A stretch of DNA of 64,000 nt from Ignavibacteria bacterium UBA2333 (GTDB lineage: Bacteria; Bacteroidota; Ignavibacteria; Kapaibacteriales; Kapaibacteriaceae), in NCBI GenBank assembly GCA_002344895.1, contig DDUR01000034.1, positions 1 to 64,000 of the forward strand, given 5' to 3'. The notes below the pieces were generated by a model, which saw nothing but the letters and a program-made list of their open reading frames with translations, did not search any database and was not told the DNA's origin. Positions 25,701 through 33,544 of the stretch are shown piece by piece. The translations under genes and the position numbers were made by a program. Every line of letters begins with the position of its first letter. Within the stretch, counting starts at the first letter, position 1.

Positions 25701-27473
25701 CTTAACGATTCGTCCATCATTGTCGAGCTTTACGAAGTAACCGTCCGTATCACCAACAGTATTTGTCGGGTCAAACTGTGATGGTCCTTCGTACGAACCT
25801 GTCGCAAAGAGCGTAGCTCCATTCGGGCAGATGGCGATGCTTGTTGCTATTTCATTCCCTGCTCCACCAACACCAATGGCAAAATCATGTTTCTTCGCTG
25901 GTGATACGGAAATACGAATCAAGTACCGTGTGCCCGGACTTGGCGGTGTCCAATCGAATGAAAGGCCAGTTGCCGTAGTCGTAATGGTGTTCCATCTGGT
26001 CCCGTTATCATCGCTATACTCAATTGTCACGGGTTGGGTAGGTAGCACACCAACCCATTTGATTTTCACCTTTTCGCATGTTGAGAAGAGCTCACCACCG
26101 TTCGGTGCTTGAACAAACACAACGTCTGTGCCAGCAACAAGAACAATGTCTGGCGGACATGTCGTGCCTTCGAGTGCGAGTATCGCTTGACGGAATGTCT
26201 TTGAAGCACCTTGGCGAAACTCAACTCGAATTGTTCGCTTTACACCGGGTTGTAACGTAAAGGGGAGTGAGTTCGGTTGTGCGTTTGTAGCATCCCAGTT
26301 TACAACGCGGAAGTATGTATTGGGTGTAACCGTATGTCCCGTAACCGTGAGAGGTGCGCCCTTCGCTTCAATGGTGACATTGGCAAAGGAAACATTATTC
26401 GGGTCTGGGTCACCACAATACAAAACAGGATCAGACACGTCGACCTCTGCTACACTTATCGGAGGTGTCTGGTACTGGACTGTTGCCGTTGGGTTGTTGT
26501 TCTTTAACAGCGTGACTACCGCTGTACGGTCGCGTTCTGGCATCGAGCACACATACGGTGATGTCCACTCAAGTGTACAGATAGAGCGCTTCTGCGTTTC
26601 AAGAGCAAGATTGCTGTAAATGTCGAAGATGTTCTTTTCGTTAGCAAGGATTGATTTGCCCCCTGTGCCCCTTGCCAATTGATCAACGATGTAGTGCGCT
26701 GGTTCAACCAGGAACGAAACGCCAAAAAATCGAATGCCGAGCGACGTCATTTTTGCAACATTGCGATCGATAAACTCTTGTGGTTTATCCATAAGCGGCG
26801 ATGGATTTCCGTCGGTCAGGAAGAAGACATACTTGGGAATGCTAGGATTCCGCGACTCAAACATGTCATAAACATTAGGCACAAACTCAAACGGCAGTTC
26901 ATACTTGGTAGCGGTGCCAAGTTTTAATGTGTCAATGCCACTTTTAAGTGGTGCTGCAGTTGTTGACCAATCACAATAGATCTTGGTGTCACCTGAGAAC
27001 GTCATAATGGCAACGGACGTTTGGCCGTTAAACCGCACGCGATCAACAAAGGCCTTTAGAGCGTCCTTTACCCAGTCGAGGCGAGGTTTTGCCGGGTTTC
27101 CAGCTTCGTTTCGCATTGAATTGGAGTTGTCAACAACGAGGATAATACTCGCTGCCGGATCTCCCACAATGTCCACACACGAATGGCGTACGGTAGCCTT
27201 GAGGTCTACAGGGCTACCACCAAACGGTGTCTCCGTGACGGTAAAGTCGGCTGCGGTGAGCCCTTCAAGAACGTTGCCCTGACCGTCGAACGCTACATAA
27301 TCAGCCGTAATCTTTGGAAAGGCTGACGTGTTAACGTTGTAAACATTCAGCTGAGCGTCAGCTGACGAGACGGCAAGCAAAAGCACTCCGACAATTCCTA
27401 CAAGACGCGTTAGCGCTCTCATACGCCGCGCAGCTTGCAGATTGTGTCCCAAAATCATGTTCTCTCTCTCCAT
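22737..27473 (-). CDS. Giant secreted VWA / choice-of-anchor D protein with T9SS sorting tail (paralogue)
   Basis: A 1578-aa surface protein with the same domain order as its downstream neighbour: signal peptide ending VSSADA, VWA domain with MIDAS LVVDNSNSMRN, a NGGELFSTCEKVKIKW segment, repeated propeller-like units around FAIGVGGAGNEIATS and GSYEGPSQF, multiple ASH domains, a cohesin-like module and a T9SS type A tail (LPAPNPSDEQTVIQYSTGIE...GTGQYMLRM). In-frame ATGs at 27473, 27458 and 27422 are possible; GGAGAGAGAAC lies just before 27458. It follows the LD-carboxypeptidase by 15 nt and ends at a strong terminator. Ligand and function unknown. Confidence 0.88.
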   Translation of the reverse strand: MERENMILGHNLQAARRMRALTRLVGIVGVLLLAVSSADAQLNVYNVNTSAFPKITADYVAFDGQGNVLEGLTAADFTVTETPFGGSPVDLKATVRHSCVDIVGDPAASIILVVDNSNSMRNEAGNPAKPRLDWVKDALKAFVDRVRFNGQTSVAIMTFSGDTKIYCDWSTTAAPLKSGIDTLKLGTATKYELPFEFVPNVYDMFESRNPSIPKYVFFLTDGNPSPLMDKPQEFIDRNVAKMTSLGIRFFGVSFLVEPAHYIVDQLARGTGGKSILANEKNIFDIYSNLALETQKRSICTLEWTSPYVCSMPERDRTAVVTLLKNNNPTATVQYQTPPISVAEVDVSDPVLYCGDPDPNNVSFANVTIEAKGAPLTVTGHTVTPNTYFRVVNWDATNAQPNSLPFTLQPGVKRTIRVEFRQGASKTFRQAILALEGTTCPPDIVLVAGTDVVFVQAPNGGELFSTCEKVKIKWVGVLPTQPVTIEYSDDNGTRWNTITTTATGLSFDWTPPSPGTRYLIRISVSPAKKHDFAIGVGGAGNEIATSIAICPNGATLFATGSYEGPSQFDPTNTVGDTDGYFVKLDNDGRIVKTSILAGSASNEEKIIGVVVDKDCNYYVAGYTSSPSVRFEGQDLTLPSLTTRRMFVMAFKADGSFMWQGYGEGDGVSASYVDATNIGILETPNNPPVIYVSGNFQRFIRCGLNAIGQMQQSNRYNNNNNRPYYVTFDGLGYPRLFEGAAPTNPAIKWKTMKVQDQTGYEYETGTFTGAKVFGTAPNQIAIGSKGGSDVFFSKFGAPPASSDVSDAVFSVEAPVLTVNPSSISAPTPVAVGQTITFSQSMLRNTGNFPVEITEATLIGAHPGDFRLLTPLVGLRLAPGAVLTVEFEFKPTAAGKRTAILDIKGTCGTSGQISMDGDGLPPCTWEATNVDFGKIALGTTPAPSQTVCVLKNLGPNPLSGTMTATGATGDFTITGLGVFTIPGNGGCHNITVTANATSGGQKIVNLAFGIPAECGVPNVTIRADVVEPIVRIDTVILVPQRVLTPRDTAIYIRNLNTEPADITNVTFTADANFPVVSPQGTPFTIPANGTARIPVRYTPTARGPHSISVFVTVRGQQNQLEGIVRGTGILPAIDATGHTFTAWTVNQQHPNDGTVTVSSVDATTPLVIYGVEFVDQTQTDFAWVGAVPSGFPITVRPGDPPLTFPVSFTPRAVGQRSTQVRILHDAKPGPDPIPPYSETLVDVVGVGIPASSLPPLDFGDVLSCATKTLTLEIVNANTQEPLTCQAPVATGDVGAFAVSETADFVVPPGSRRTVTVTFQPPAPGQYSANFSFANDQALDLVVNVSGRGITANASVAFDNIPTGIIGQVMAIPIRSTVGDLDTFRIRDVTITMSYPQRYMRFNSIGTPSDPNWQWTPTTGPGSLTLTGTTQTGTLPNGSIFVTPLFDVYLTADSTLPISVVMSTPYDCIVTSGSTGTVTMSLVCYAQGRLVNFSRTQASMALPAPNPSDEQTVIQYSTGIECATRFDIIDVTGNIVKQIQTPRLPSASYELHLETFDLGTGQYMLRMTSGPSVFTVPLSVRH
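26658..26671 (-). repeat. GGGGC direct pair, 9-nt period
   Basis: Minus strand AAGGGGCACAGGGGGC in the second VWA gene, coding RGTGGK. Confidence 0.7.
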
Positions 27474-27488
27474 GTGTTTTCAGGTTAA

Positions 27489-28541
27489 TTACTCCACCGC
27501 CGACTCAAGAACCCGCAAGGACCGTGCCGAAGCGTCGAGTTCGCCATACACTCCAATCGGAAGCGTAAGCTTACTTCGTACATGTCCAAACGGAAGTCCA
27601 TACACGACGGGGATGCCCAGCGGGCCAAGCCGATCGTCGAGCACTTGGCGCAACGTCATCGATGGCCCGGGAATTCCAGCTCCCTTGGATTCACAGTCGC
27701 GGAACGATCCTATTGCTATGCCGGTGCACGTCTGAAGTTTCCCAGCTAGCCATAGTTGTGTGAGCATTCGGTCTATACGATACGGCTCTTCGCTGATTTC
27801 CTCAAGGAAGAGTAGGGCATGTGTCGTATCGATCTCATACTTCGTACCCAATGTGCTGACAATCATCGCCAGGTTGCCTCCGGTGAGCTTTCCGCGTGCC
27901 ATACCTGGAGCGATCGTCGTTACCGAGCGATCGGTATAGGAAAGGGGCTCTGAAGAGGGGGCTGGATCAGCAACGGTCATCGAAACAAGTGATGTCGTCG
28001 TAAATGCATCAAACGTCGACGAGGCGACGGGACCATGGAACGTCACAACACGGCTGATCTGATGAACAGCAATGAGGAGTGCTGTGATATCACTGAAGCC
28101 CATGATGAGTTTGCCCGCCTGACGAATAGCCGTAAAGTCGAGCATTGGGAGTATGCGCATAACGCCATACCCTCCGCGAGCACAAACGATGGCGTCAATG
28201 GCAGGATCTTCAACGAAGGCCATGAACTCACGAGCTCGAGCATCGTCTGGTGCAGAAAGGTATCCCACGCGCTTGGAGATGTTTTCGCCGAAACGAACGC
28301 GCATACCACGTTGCTGGCAAAAACTCACAAAGTCTCGTACGTCAGATGTTGACGTGCCAGAGGCTGGACTCACGATGCCTATCGTCATACCAGACCTCAG
28401 GCCACGTGGTCGAATGAGTGCACGTGGAGTGACGATGTCCGGAGATGGGGCAGGGGTAGCTTCACCCAGTCCCAAGGCCTTGGCGGCTACGGGAAAAGCA
28501 GCTACTGCGGGAAGCGCGCTAATGAAACGTCGTCGATTCAT
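27489..28541 (-). CDS. Muramoyltetrapeptide LD-carboxypeptidase, Tat-exported (S66 family)
   Basis: Peptidoglycan recycling/remodelling enzyme removing the terminal D-Ala from tetrapeptides. A twin-arginine signal peptide opens the protein (MNRRRFISALPAVAAFPVAAKA). Family S66 features: VSPASGTS, CARGGYGVMRIL, the nucleophile region IMGFSDITAL, LEEISEEPYRIDRML with the Glu, and GLPFGHVRSKLTLPIG with the His. Predicted length 350 aa. The ATG at 28541 puts the Tat motif at the N terminus and overlaps the stop of a possible 11-codon upstream ORF (ATGA). Tat export is notable since many homologues are cytoplasmic. Confidence 0.88.
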   Translation of the reverse strand: MNRRRFISALPAVAAFPVAAKALGLGEATPAPSPDIVTPRALIRPRGLRSGMTIGIVSPASGTSTSDVRDFVSFCQQRGMRVRFGENISKRVGYLSAPDDARAREFMAFVEDPAIDAIVCARGGYGVMRILPMLDFTAIRQAGKLIMGFSDITALLIAVHQISRVVTFHGPVASSTFDAFTTTSLVSMTVADPAPSSEPLSYTDRSVTTIAPGMARGKLTGGNLAMIVSTLGTKYEIDTTHALLFLEEISEEPYRIDRMLTQLWLAGKLQTCTGIAIGSFRDCESKGAGIPGPSMTLRQVLDDRLGPLGIPVVYGLPFGHVRSKLTLPIGVYGELDASARSLRVLESAVE

Positions 28542-28573
28542 GTCTCGTGGCGATATGTGAGGCATCGACGCAT
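28538..28573 (-). CDS. Possible 11-residue leaderless upstream ORF
   Basis: ATG at 28573 starts 4 nt after TACATTTG and reads MRRCLTYRHET before a TGA that overlaps the LD-carboxypeptidase ATG (ATGA). This geometry would couple translation of the enzyme to the leader peptide. It is too short to judge by codon use. Confidence 0.3.
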   Translation of the reverse strand: MRRCLTYRHET

Positions 28574-28577
28574 GAGA

Positions 28578-28585
28578 CAAATGTA
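28578..28585 (-). promoter_or_regulatory. -7 element TACATTTG for the LD-carboxypeptidase
   Basis: Exact TAnnTTTG on the minus strand, 36 nt before the enzyme ATG and 4 nt before the upstream ORF ATG. Confidence 0.5.
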
Positions 28586-28722
28586 CGAGATGTACGGAAT
28601 CCCGCCGTGGAGTCCTTGTGGTGGGGAAAAGGACCATTCAACGTAATAACCAAAGAGGTGGCAGAAGGTTACGGCAATGACTGAACGCTGATGCCGGATG
28701 CGGACGGTAAGATGGCAGATCG

Positions 28723-28730
28723 TATATTCG
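28723..28730 (+). promoter_or_regulatory. -7 element TATATTCG of tRNA-Ser
   Basis: TAnnTTCG ending 7 nt before the mature tRNA 5' end. Because a tRNA start is fixed independently, this site supports TTCG as a valid variant of the element seen before protein genes. Confidence 0.6.
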
Positions 28731-28737
28731 CGCTCCC

Positions 28738-28824
28738 GGAAAGGTGCAAGAGTGGTTGAATTGGCACGCCTGGAAAGCGTGTGTACCGGCAACGGTACCG
28801 CGGGTTCGAATCCCGCCCTTTCCG
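28738..28824 (+). tRNA. tRNA-Ser (anticodon GGA)
   Basis: Class II tRNA of 87 nt. The acceptor GGAAAGG pairs with CCTTTCC; the anticodon stem CACGC/GCGTG encloses the loop CTGGAAA with GGA at 28772-28774. A long variable arm (GTACCG/CGGTAC) and the T-arm GCGGG-TTCGAAT-CCCGC follow. CCA is not encoded. Confidence 0.97.
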
Positions 28825-28855
28825 CAACCTCCAGACGAGGCTTAAGAGCCATTAC

Positions 28856-29497
28856 ATGAGCGACGTACCGCAGCTGACGTCGGACTCATCCGCAGAGGAT
28901 GAGGCCGTCATTCGGGACATACTCTCCGGCAACGTCAATGCCTACGCGACGCTGGAAAAGAAGTATCGACGCATCGTGTCGTTCCTTATCCGTAAGATGA
29001 TCCGGAACGAAGAAGATGTCGCCGATCTTGTCCAGGAAACGTTCGTGAAGGCCTATGCGGCCCTACCGTCGTTCCAATTCGAATATCCTTTCAGTCGCTG
29101 GCTATACAAGATTGCCTCCAATCGCTGTATCGATCACCTGCGGCGTAAGCGGTTCCAGATGGTTTCCCTGGATGCTCCCATTACGACGCGTGATGGAGGT
29201 GAGGTGCACATGGAGCCGCAAGATGGCGGGCACACGCCCGACATTGCCTTGCTAGCGAAGGAACGTGCTTCAATGCTGCGAGACGCACTTGATACGTTAC
29301 CACCGAAGTACCGAGAAGTGATTCGATTACGGCACGAGGAAGAACTGGAATACTCAGAGATTGCCGCCCGACTCGACCAACCGCTTGGGACGGTTAAAGC
29401 GCATTTGTTTCGGGCACGGAAACTTCTCTACAAGAAGTTACTCCGTCATGGCTCACACTTTGAGGAATACATGCTCGATGATGAGGACGACGCATGA
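28856..29497 (+). CDS. ECF-type RNA polymerase sigma factor
   Basis: A 213-aa sigma-70 family protein. Region 2: AYATLEKKYRRIVSFLIRKM, DVADLVQETFVKAYAALPSF, FSRWLYKIASNRCIDHLRRKR. Region 4: LRDALDTLPPKYREVIRLRHEEELEYSEIAARLDQPLGTVKAHLFRARKLL. An acidic tail ends the protein. The ATG at 28856 gives the usual N terminus; upstream codons would run into the tRNA. No anti-sigma gene is adjacent: the next gene is a LytR_C protein, overlapping by 4 nt. Confidence 0.92.
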   Translation: MSDVPQLTSDSSAEDEAVIRDILSGNVNAYATLEKKYRRIVSFLIRKMIRNEEDVADLVQETFVKAYAALPSFQFEYPFSRWLYKIASNRCIDHLRRKRFQMVSLDAPITTRDGGEVHMEPQDGGHTPDIALLAKERASMLRDALDTLPPKYREVIRLRHEEELEYSEIAARLDQPLGTVKAHLFRARKLLYKKLLRHGSHFEEYMLDDEDDA

Positions 29498-29931
29498 CGG
29501 CACGGCGTCGGTCCGTATGGCCGTGGGTCATCATTGCCATCCTCGGTTCCGGCGTCGTTGTCCTTCTTGGCTCCTTCGTCTGGAGATTGTTCAATCCACC
29601 CGTAACTCCGTTTGTCGAACAGGACGGTCCTCCGGTAGTCATACAAGTAGACATTGTAAATGCGTCGAACGTAGCTGGAGCAGGTCGACGTACCATGATG
29701 TTCCTGCGAGAACGCGGTTTTGATGTTGTGGAGATTTCAACGGCGGACACCGTCGTCTCACAGTCACACATTCTCGATCGGCTCGGAGATCGCGTATCAG
29801 CGATGAAGATTGCTAATGTTCTTGGAATTGCTGACTCACTGATCGTGCCGGAACTCGATTCTATGCTGTTTGTCCGCGCGAGCGTTGTCCTCGGAAAGGA
29901 TTGCCGCGTGTTGACACCATTCTCACAATAA
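29494..29931 (+). CDS. Membrane-anchored LytR C-terminal domain protein
   Basis: A 145-aa protein with one N-terminal membrane helix (about 10-32) and an extracytoplasmic LytR_C-type domain (IQVDIVNASNVAGAGRRTMMFLRERGFDVVEI ... DRVSAMKIANVLGI). In FCB genomes such proteins often sit just before rsfS, as here. Function unproven; cell-envelope role inferred from the domain. It overlaps the sigma factor by 4 nt. Confidence 0.8.
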   Translation: MTARRRSVWPWVIIAILGSGVVVLLGSFVWRLFNPPVTPFVEQDGPPVVIQVDIVNASNVAGAGRRTMMFLRERGFDVVEISTADTVVSQSHILDRLGDRVSAMKIANVLGIADSLIVPELDSMLFVRASVVLGKDCRVLTPFSQ

Positions 29932-29958
29932 TTGCAAACAACGACAAGGATCCGTACG

Positions 29959-30375
29959 GTGGCATCCTACGCCAAGCCCAGAACTTCAAAAGGGCGAGCC
30001 GTCCTTTGTGGACGCATTGCCCAGGACAAACTGGCACACGACATTCTACTTCTCGATCTGTCTGACATTGAAATGTCTCCGGCAGATTTTTTTGTTATCT
30101 GTACGGTTGATTCCGAAGCTCAGATGAAGGCCGTCGTTGATGCAATCGACGCTACGGTAAAACATTTGGGTATGGGTATCCCTCGAACTGATGGAAGGGC
30201 AAAGAGCACGTGGGTCGTTCTCGACTACTTTGATATTGTCATCCATGTCATGCTTCCAGCAGCACGAGAGTTCTACAAACTTGAACGCCTCTGGGGTGAT
30301 GCGAAGGCGTACACGTTAACTCCTGCTGGTGCAGCAAAGTCTGTTGTGCTCGGAAAGAAGGGAGCACTTGAATGA
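29959..30375 (+). CDS. rsfS: Ribosomal silencing factor RsfS
   Basis: Binds ribosomal protein uL14 and blocks subunit joining in slow growth. Family features: KLAHDILLLDLSDIEMSPADFFVICTVDSEAQMKAVVDAI, GRAKSTWVVLDYFDIVIHVMLPAAREFYKLERLWGDA. A TTG at 29932 is in frame, but GTG at 29959, preceded by AAGGA 9 nt upstream, gives a more typical length (138 aa). It overlaps argS by ATGA. Confidence 0.92.
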   Translation: MASYAKPRTSKGRAVLCGRIAQDKLAHDILLLDLSDIEMSPADFFVICTVDSEAQMKAVVDAIDATVKHLGMGIPRTDGRAKSTWVVLDYFDIVIHVMLPAAREFYKLERLWGDAKAYTLTPAGAAKSVVLGKKGALE

Positions 30376-32030
30376 GACTTCAGGACTTTGTTGAGCCTCG
30401 TTTGCGAGATGTGCTTACCGAACTCGGTGTTGATCAACATCATCCGGTAGTTTTCGAAACGCCGCGTCAAGAAGGACAGGGTCATCTCAGTACTACCGTG
30501 GCGATGGGTTTAGCTAAGGCGTTACGCCAGCCACCCAAAGCCATTGCAGATACCATCGTTGGACGTCTTGGGTCATTAACTCATGTTGCATCAATTGAGG
30601 TTGCAGGTCCCGGATTTATAAACGTGACGTTTGCACCCTCAGCATTTACTGAACTGCTTGCCTCACTTGCAAACGAAGGAGATGGCATCGGCAAAAGCAC
30701 CATTGGTGTCGGGAAAACTGTAAATGTTGAGTATGTGTCGGCAAATCCGACGGGTCCTCTGCATGCCGGACATGGACGGAACTGTGCTGTAGGAGATACG
30801 ATTGCAAATCTCTTCGCCTGGTGTGGTTACTCCGTTACCCGTGAATACTACTTTAATAACGCTGGGAATCAGATGAATAAACTCGCTGAGAGTATTCAGG
30901 TCCGCACCCTGAACGCACTCGGCGACATGATTGAGTTTCCGGAAGATGGATATCACGGTGACTACATACAGACAATTGCCGACGATGTCGCGAAGGAACA
31001 TGGCTCATCATTTCGAGATCTCGCAACCGACGAACAGTTATCTATTTGTCGTAAAGCTGGTGAATTGTGGTGTTTTGCGTCTATACGTACTACGCTGCAG
31101 CGACTACGTATTCAACATGACGTGTACTTTAACGAGGATTCGCTGTACTCCAATGGTTCCGTCGCCTCGACTATTGAAGCCCTTCGCAACGAAGGTCTTG
31201 TCTATGACAAGGACGGGGCTGTGTGGTTTGAGCTCACGAAACTCGGCCTTGAAAAAGACAAGGTTATTGTAAAGTCAACGGGAGAGCCGACGTATAGACT
31301 TCCTGACATTGCCTATCATCGTGACAAGCTTAGTCGTGGATACGACATTGTTGTTGACATCTTTGGTGCAGATCACATAGCTACAATTCCAGATGTGTTA
31401 GCAGGTGTACGAGCACTTGGATTCGATACGGAACGTGTGAAGGTTGTGATCCATCAGATGGTCACATTTATCGACAACAATGAAGTCGTCAAGTTCTCGA
31501 AGCGAACGGGCAAGTCATTCACACTCGACGATCTTATCGACGAAGTTGGAGCAGATGTCGTTCGGTTTTTCTTTGTCATGCGTGCCGTGGGTACTCATCT
31601 AGAGTTTGACCTCGGTCTCGCGAAGAAAGAGGGAGATGTTAATCCGGTCTTCTATCTTCAATACGCACACGCTAGAATTTGCAGCGTTCTCAAGAAGGCA
31701 GAGGAAGCAGGCTTTACTGTATCGAACTCGGCAAATCTTCATCTCTTGACGCATGAGCGGGAACTTGAACTCATCGCCATGTTATCGCGACTTCGTTTTA
31801 CGTTGGAACGCGCTGCCGAGAATGTTGAGCCGCACACAATCGCGGATTTTCTTCGTGATCTCGCGGGTGCATACCATAATTGGTATCACGATTGTCGCAT
31901 CATCGGTAATGAACAATCACCCGTTTCTGCTGAGCTCACGCATGCACGATTGCTGCTTGCTGACGTCACTCGAAAAGCACTGCGTAATGGCTTGAAGATG
32001 CTGGGTCTGTCTCAGCCAGAGCGGATGTAA
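30372..32030 (+). CDS. argS: Arginyl-tRNA synthetase
   Basis: Class I aminoacyl-tRNA synthetase charging tRNA-Arg, 552 aa. An N-terminal ArgRS domain (1-110) is followed by the HIGH-type motif in SANPTGPLHAGHGRN, the KMSKS-type motif in VVKFSKRTGKSFTLDDL and a C-terminal helical anticodon-binding domain ending FLRDLAGAYHNWYHDCRI...LRNGLKMLGLSQPERM. Translationally coupled to rsfS. Confidence 0.97.
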   Translation: MRLQDFVEPRLRDVLTELGVDQHHPVVFETPRQEGQGHLSTTVAMGLAKALRQPPKAIADTIVGRLGSLTHVASIEVAGPGFINVTFAPSAFTELLASLANEGDGIGKSTIGVGKTVNVEYVSANPTGPLHAGHGRNCAVGDTIANLFAWCGYSVTREYYFNNAGNQMNKLAESIQVRTLNALGDMIEFPEDGYHGDYIQTIADDVAKEHGSSFRDLATDEQLSICRKAGELWCFASIRTTLQRLRIQHDVYFNEDSLYSNGSVASTIEALRNEGLVYDKDGAVWFELTKLGLEKDKVIVKSTGEPTYRLPDIAYHRDKLSRGYDIVVDIFGADHIATIPDVLAGVRALGFDTERVKVVIHQMVTFIDNNEVVKFSKRTGKSFTLDDLIDEVGADVVRFFFVMRAVGTHLEFDLGLAKKEGDVNPVFYLQYAHARICSVLKKAEEAGFTVSNSANLHLLTHERELELIAMLSRLRFTLERAAENVEPHTIADFLRDLAGAYHNWYHDCRIIGNEQSPVSAELTHARLLLADVTRKALRNGLKMLGLSQPERM

Positions 32031-32043
32031 TTACGCTGCGTTT

Positions 32044-32622
32044 TTACGGGTGTTGTTTCCATTTGATCGAGCAACCAATACTTGGAAACTGTTCCGTACC
32101 AGGTGACGTGCCCGAAAGAAGTGCATCTAGTGCGGATCGCAGGTCCTTGCCAGTTACAGCAAGTCCTGAGCCCGGCCGAGATTCGTCAAACCGTCCGCGG
32201 TATACGAGCCGTCCGTCTGCGTCATGCACAAATATGTCCGGTGTACACACGGCATCATAGGCCTTCGCAGCGGACTGGTCAGAGTCGTGACAATAGGGGA
32301 AAGTAAAACCGTAGTGGCGGGCGAACTCTACCATTCGATCCGGCGCGTCAGCCGGATATGCGTCGGCGTCATTGCTGCAGATTGCCACAAAGGATATTCC
32401 GCGTTCTTGATACGCTTTGGCCACCTGAACAAATGCTTCGGCAATATGAACGACATACGGACAGTGGTTGCAGATAAAGGCAACGACAGTTGCCCCCTGT
32501 GCCCCTTTCCCAATCATTGCGGGCTGTCCAGTTGTCACGTCATGGAGAGTAAAGGCCGGAAGGATCGTTCCGAGCTCAACCATTGTTGAGGAGGTAGCTG
32601 CCATGGCAGCGAAGATCGACAT
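32044..32622 (-). CDS. Thioredoxin-fold AhpC/TSA-like protein
   Basis: A 192-aa redoxin of the uncharacterised 'thioredoxin family' group. Features are LGTILPAFTL, FICNHCPYVVHI with a single Cys at the active position, CSNDADAYPADAPDRM, YDAVCTPDIFVHDADGRLVYRGRFDESRPG and the C-terminal PSIGCSIKWK. Likely an antioxidant or thiol-transfer protein. The start is uncertain: 32622, 32604 or 32583; 32622 is weakly supported by TGTTTTCG ending 5 nt upstream, while 32583 matches the usual length. A GGGGC pair falls in the coding sequence. Confidence 0.82.
   Translation of the reverse strand: MSIFAAMAATSSTMVELGTILPAFTLHDVTTGQPAMIGKGAQGATVVAFICNHCPYVVHIAEAFVQVAKAYQERGISFVAICSNDADAYPADAPDRMVEFARHYGFTFPYCHDSDQSAAKAYDAVCTPDIFVHDADGRLVYRGRFDESRPGSGLAVTGKDLRSALDALLSGTSPGTEQFPSIGCSIKWKQHP
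32492..32505 (-). repeat. GGGGC direct pair, 9-nt period
   Basis: Minus strand AAGGGGCACAGGGGGC in the thioredoxin-like gene: the same 16 bases as the copy at 26658, in an unrelated protein. Confidence 0.75.
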
Positions 32623-32662
32623 TCTGACGAAAACACAGACTTAGACGTCTACGTACGTTCTC

Positions 32663-33544
32663 ATGCCCATTAAACGCGAATACTTTTACGACCTTGACAG
32701 TCGCGGAACATTGTTCCTCGACGGCGTTGAGCAGGATGATCCAGTCTTTCTCGACTTCATGTTTCGCCGACTTGCCCCCACAGCAAATCCGGATTACCCG
32801 GAATGGCCGTGGGTATGCAGGTGTGGTGATGAGATGAACTATCTCCGCCCGGCTGGCACAGCACTCGTCTTCTCGCGTTTTGACGGATCTCGACTCTATT
32901 ATTCGCCCAGCTTGTCGGTTGTGTTTGACCCTACACAACTTTCGTTTTCTGATGATGGTGTTCTCTACCACCGTTCTCCAGTTGGTGAGGTCGGAAGGAT
33001 TGTGCCGTCTGTCGCTGTCGAATTAGCTGCAAACATTCGGCCTTGGGGTCCGTGGTATGCATTCTACCGCAGTGTGACGCAGGACATTGTACCGTTTGGA
33101 CCTCGTGTTGAAGATCCCAACTTGTCGCTTCTGAGGCCACGCTCTGACAATGAATGTGTCGGTTGCGGTGAGGCGAATCCTCATTCCTTTCGGTTGACAT
33201 TTCTTGTTGACCGTACCACGTCATCCGTACGCACATGGATAACACCTGACCGTCGAATGAAGGGAGCGATGACGACAACACATGGAGGGTATGTGAGTTT
33301 GCTCCTCGATGAAACGATGGGAAAGGTACTTTCTGCATTATCGATCAAAGCTCCTACGGCTCGATTGGAGGTGTCCTTTCGAAAGCCTATGCTGCTTGGT
33401 CATGAGCATGTCGTATCGGCTGAGTTACGGCGTTCAGAAGGTAGAAAACACTGGCTCGTTGGCCAAATTCGGCGCACAGACGATAACGTCGTTGTTGCCG
33501 AAGCAGAAGGATTGTTTGTCGTTCCGAGAGCAGCGCATTCATGA
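32663..33544 (+). CDS. DUF4505 (UPF0598)-hotdog thioesterase fusion protein
   Basis: A 293-aa two-domain protein. Residues 1-135 match the UPF0598/DUF4505 family (KREYFYDLDSRGTLFLDGVEQDDPVFLDFMFRRL, WVCRCGDEMNYLRP, ALVFSRFDG), related to human C8orf82, of unknown function. Residues about 165-290 form a PaaI-like hotdog thioesterase (CVGCGEANPHSFRL, MTTTHGGYVSLLLDETMG, ARLEVSFRKPMLLG). The two are usually separate proteins, so the fusion suggests a joint role around acyl-CoA or acyl thioesters (inference). It overlaps the metallophosphoesterase by 4 nt. Confidence 0.82.
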   Translation: MPIKREYFYDLDSRGTLFLDGVEQDDPVFLDFMFRRLAPTANPDYPEWPWVCRCGDEMNYLRPAGTALVFSRFDGSRLYYSPSLSVVFDPTQLSFSDDGVLYHRSPVGEVGRIVPSVAVELAANIRPWGPWYAFYRSVTQDIVPFGPRVEDPNLSLLRPRSDNECVGCGEANPHSFRLTFLVDRTTSSVRTWITPDRRMKGAMTTTHGGYVSLLLDETMGKVLSALSIKAPTARLEVSFRKPMLLGHEHVVSAELRRSEGRKHWLVGQIRRTDDNVVVAEAEGLFVVPRAAHS

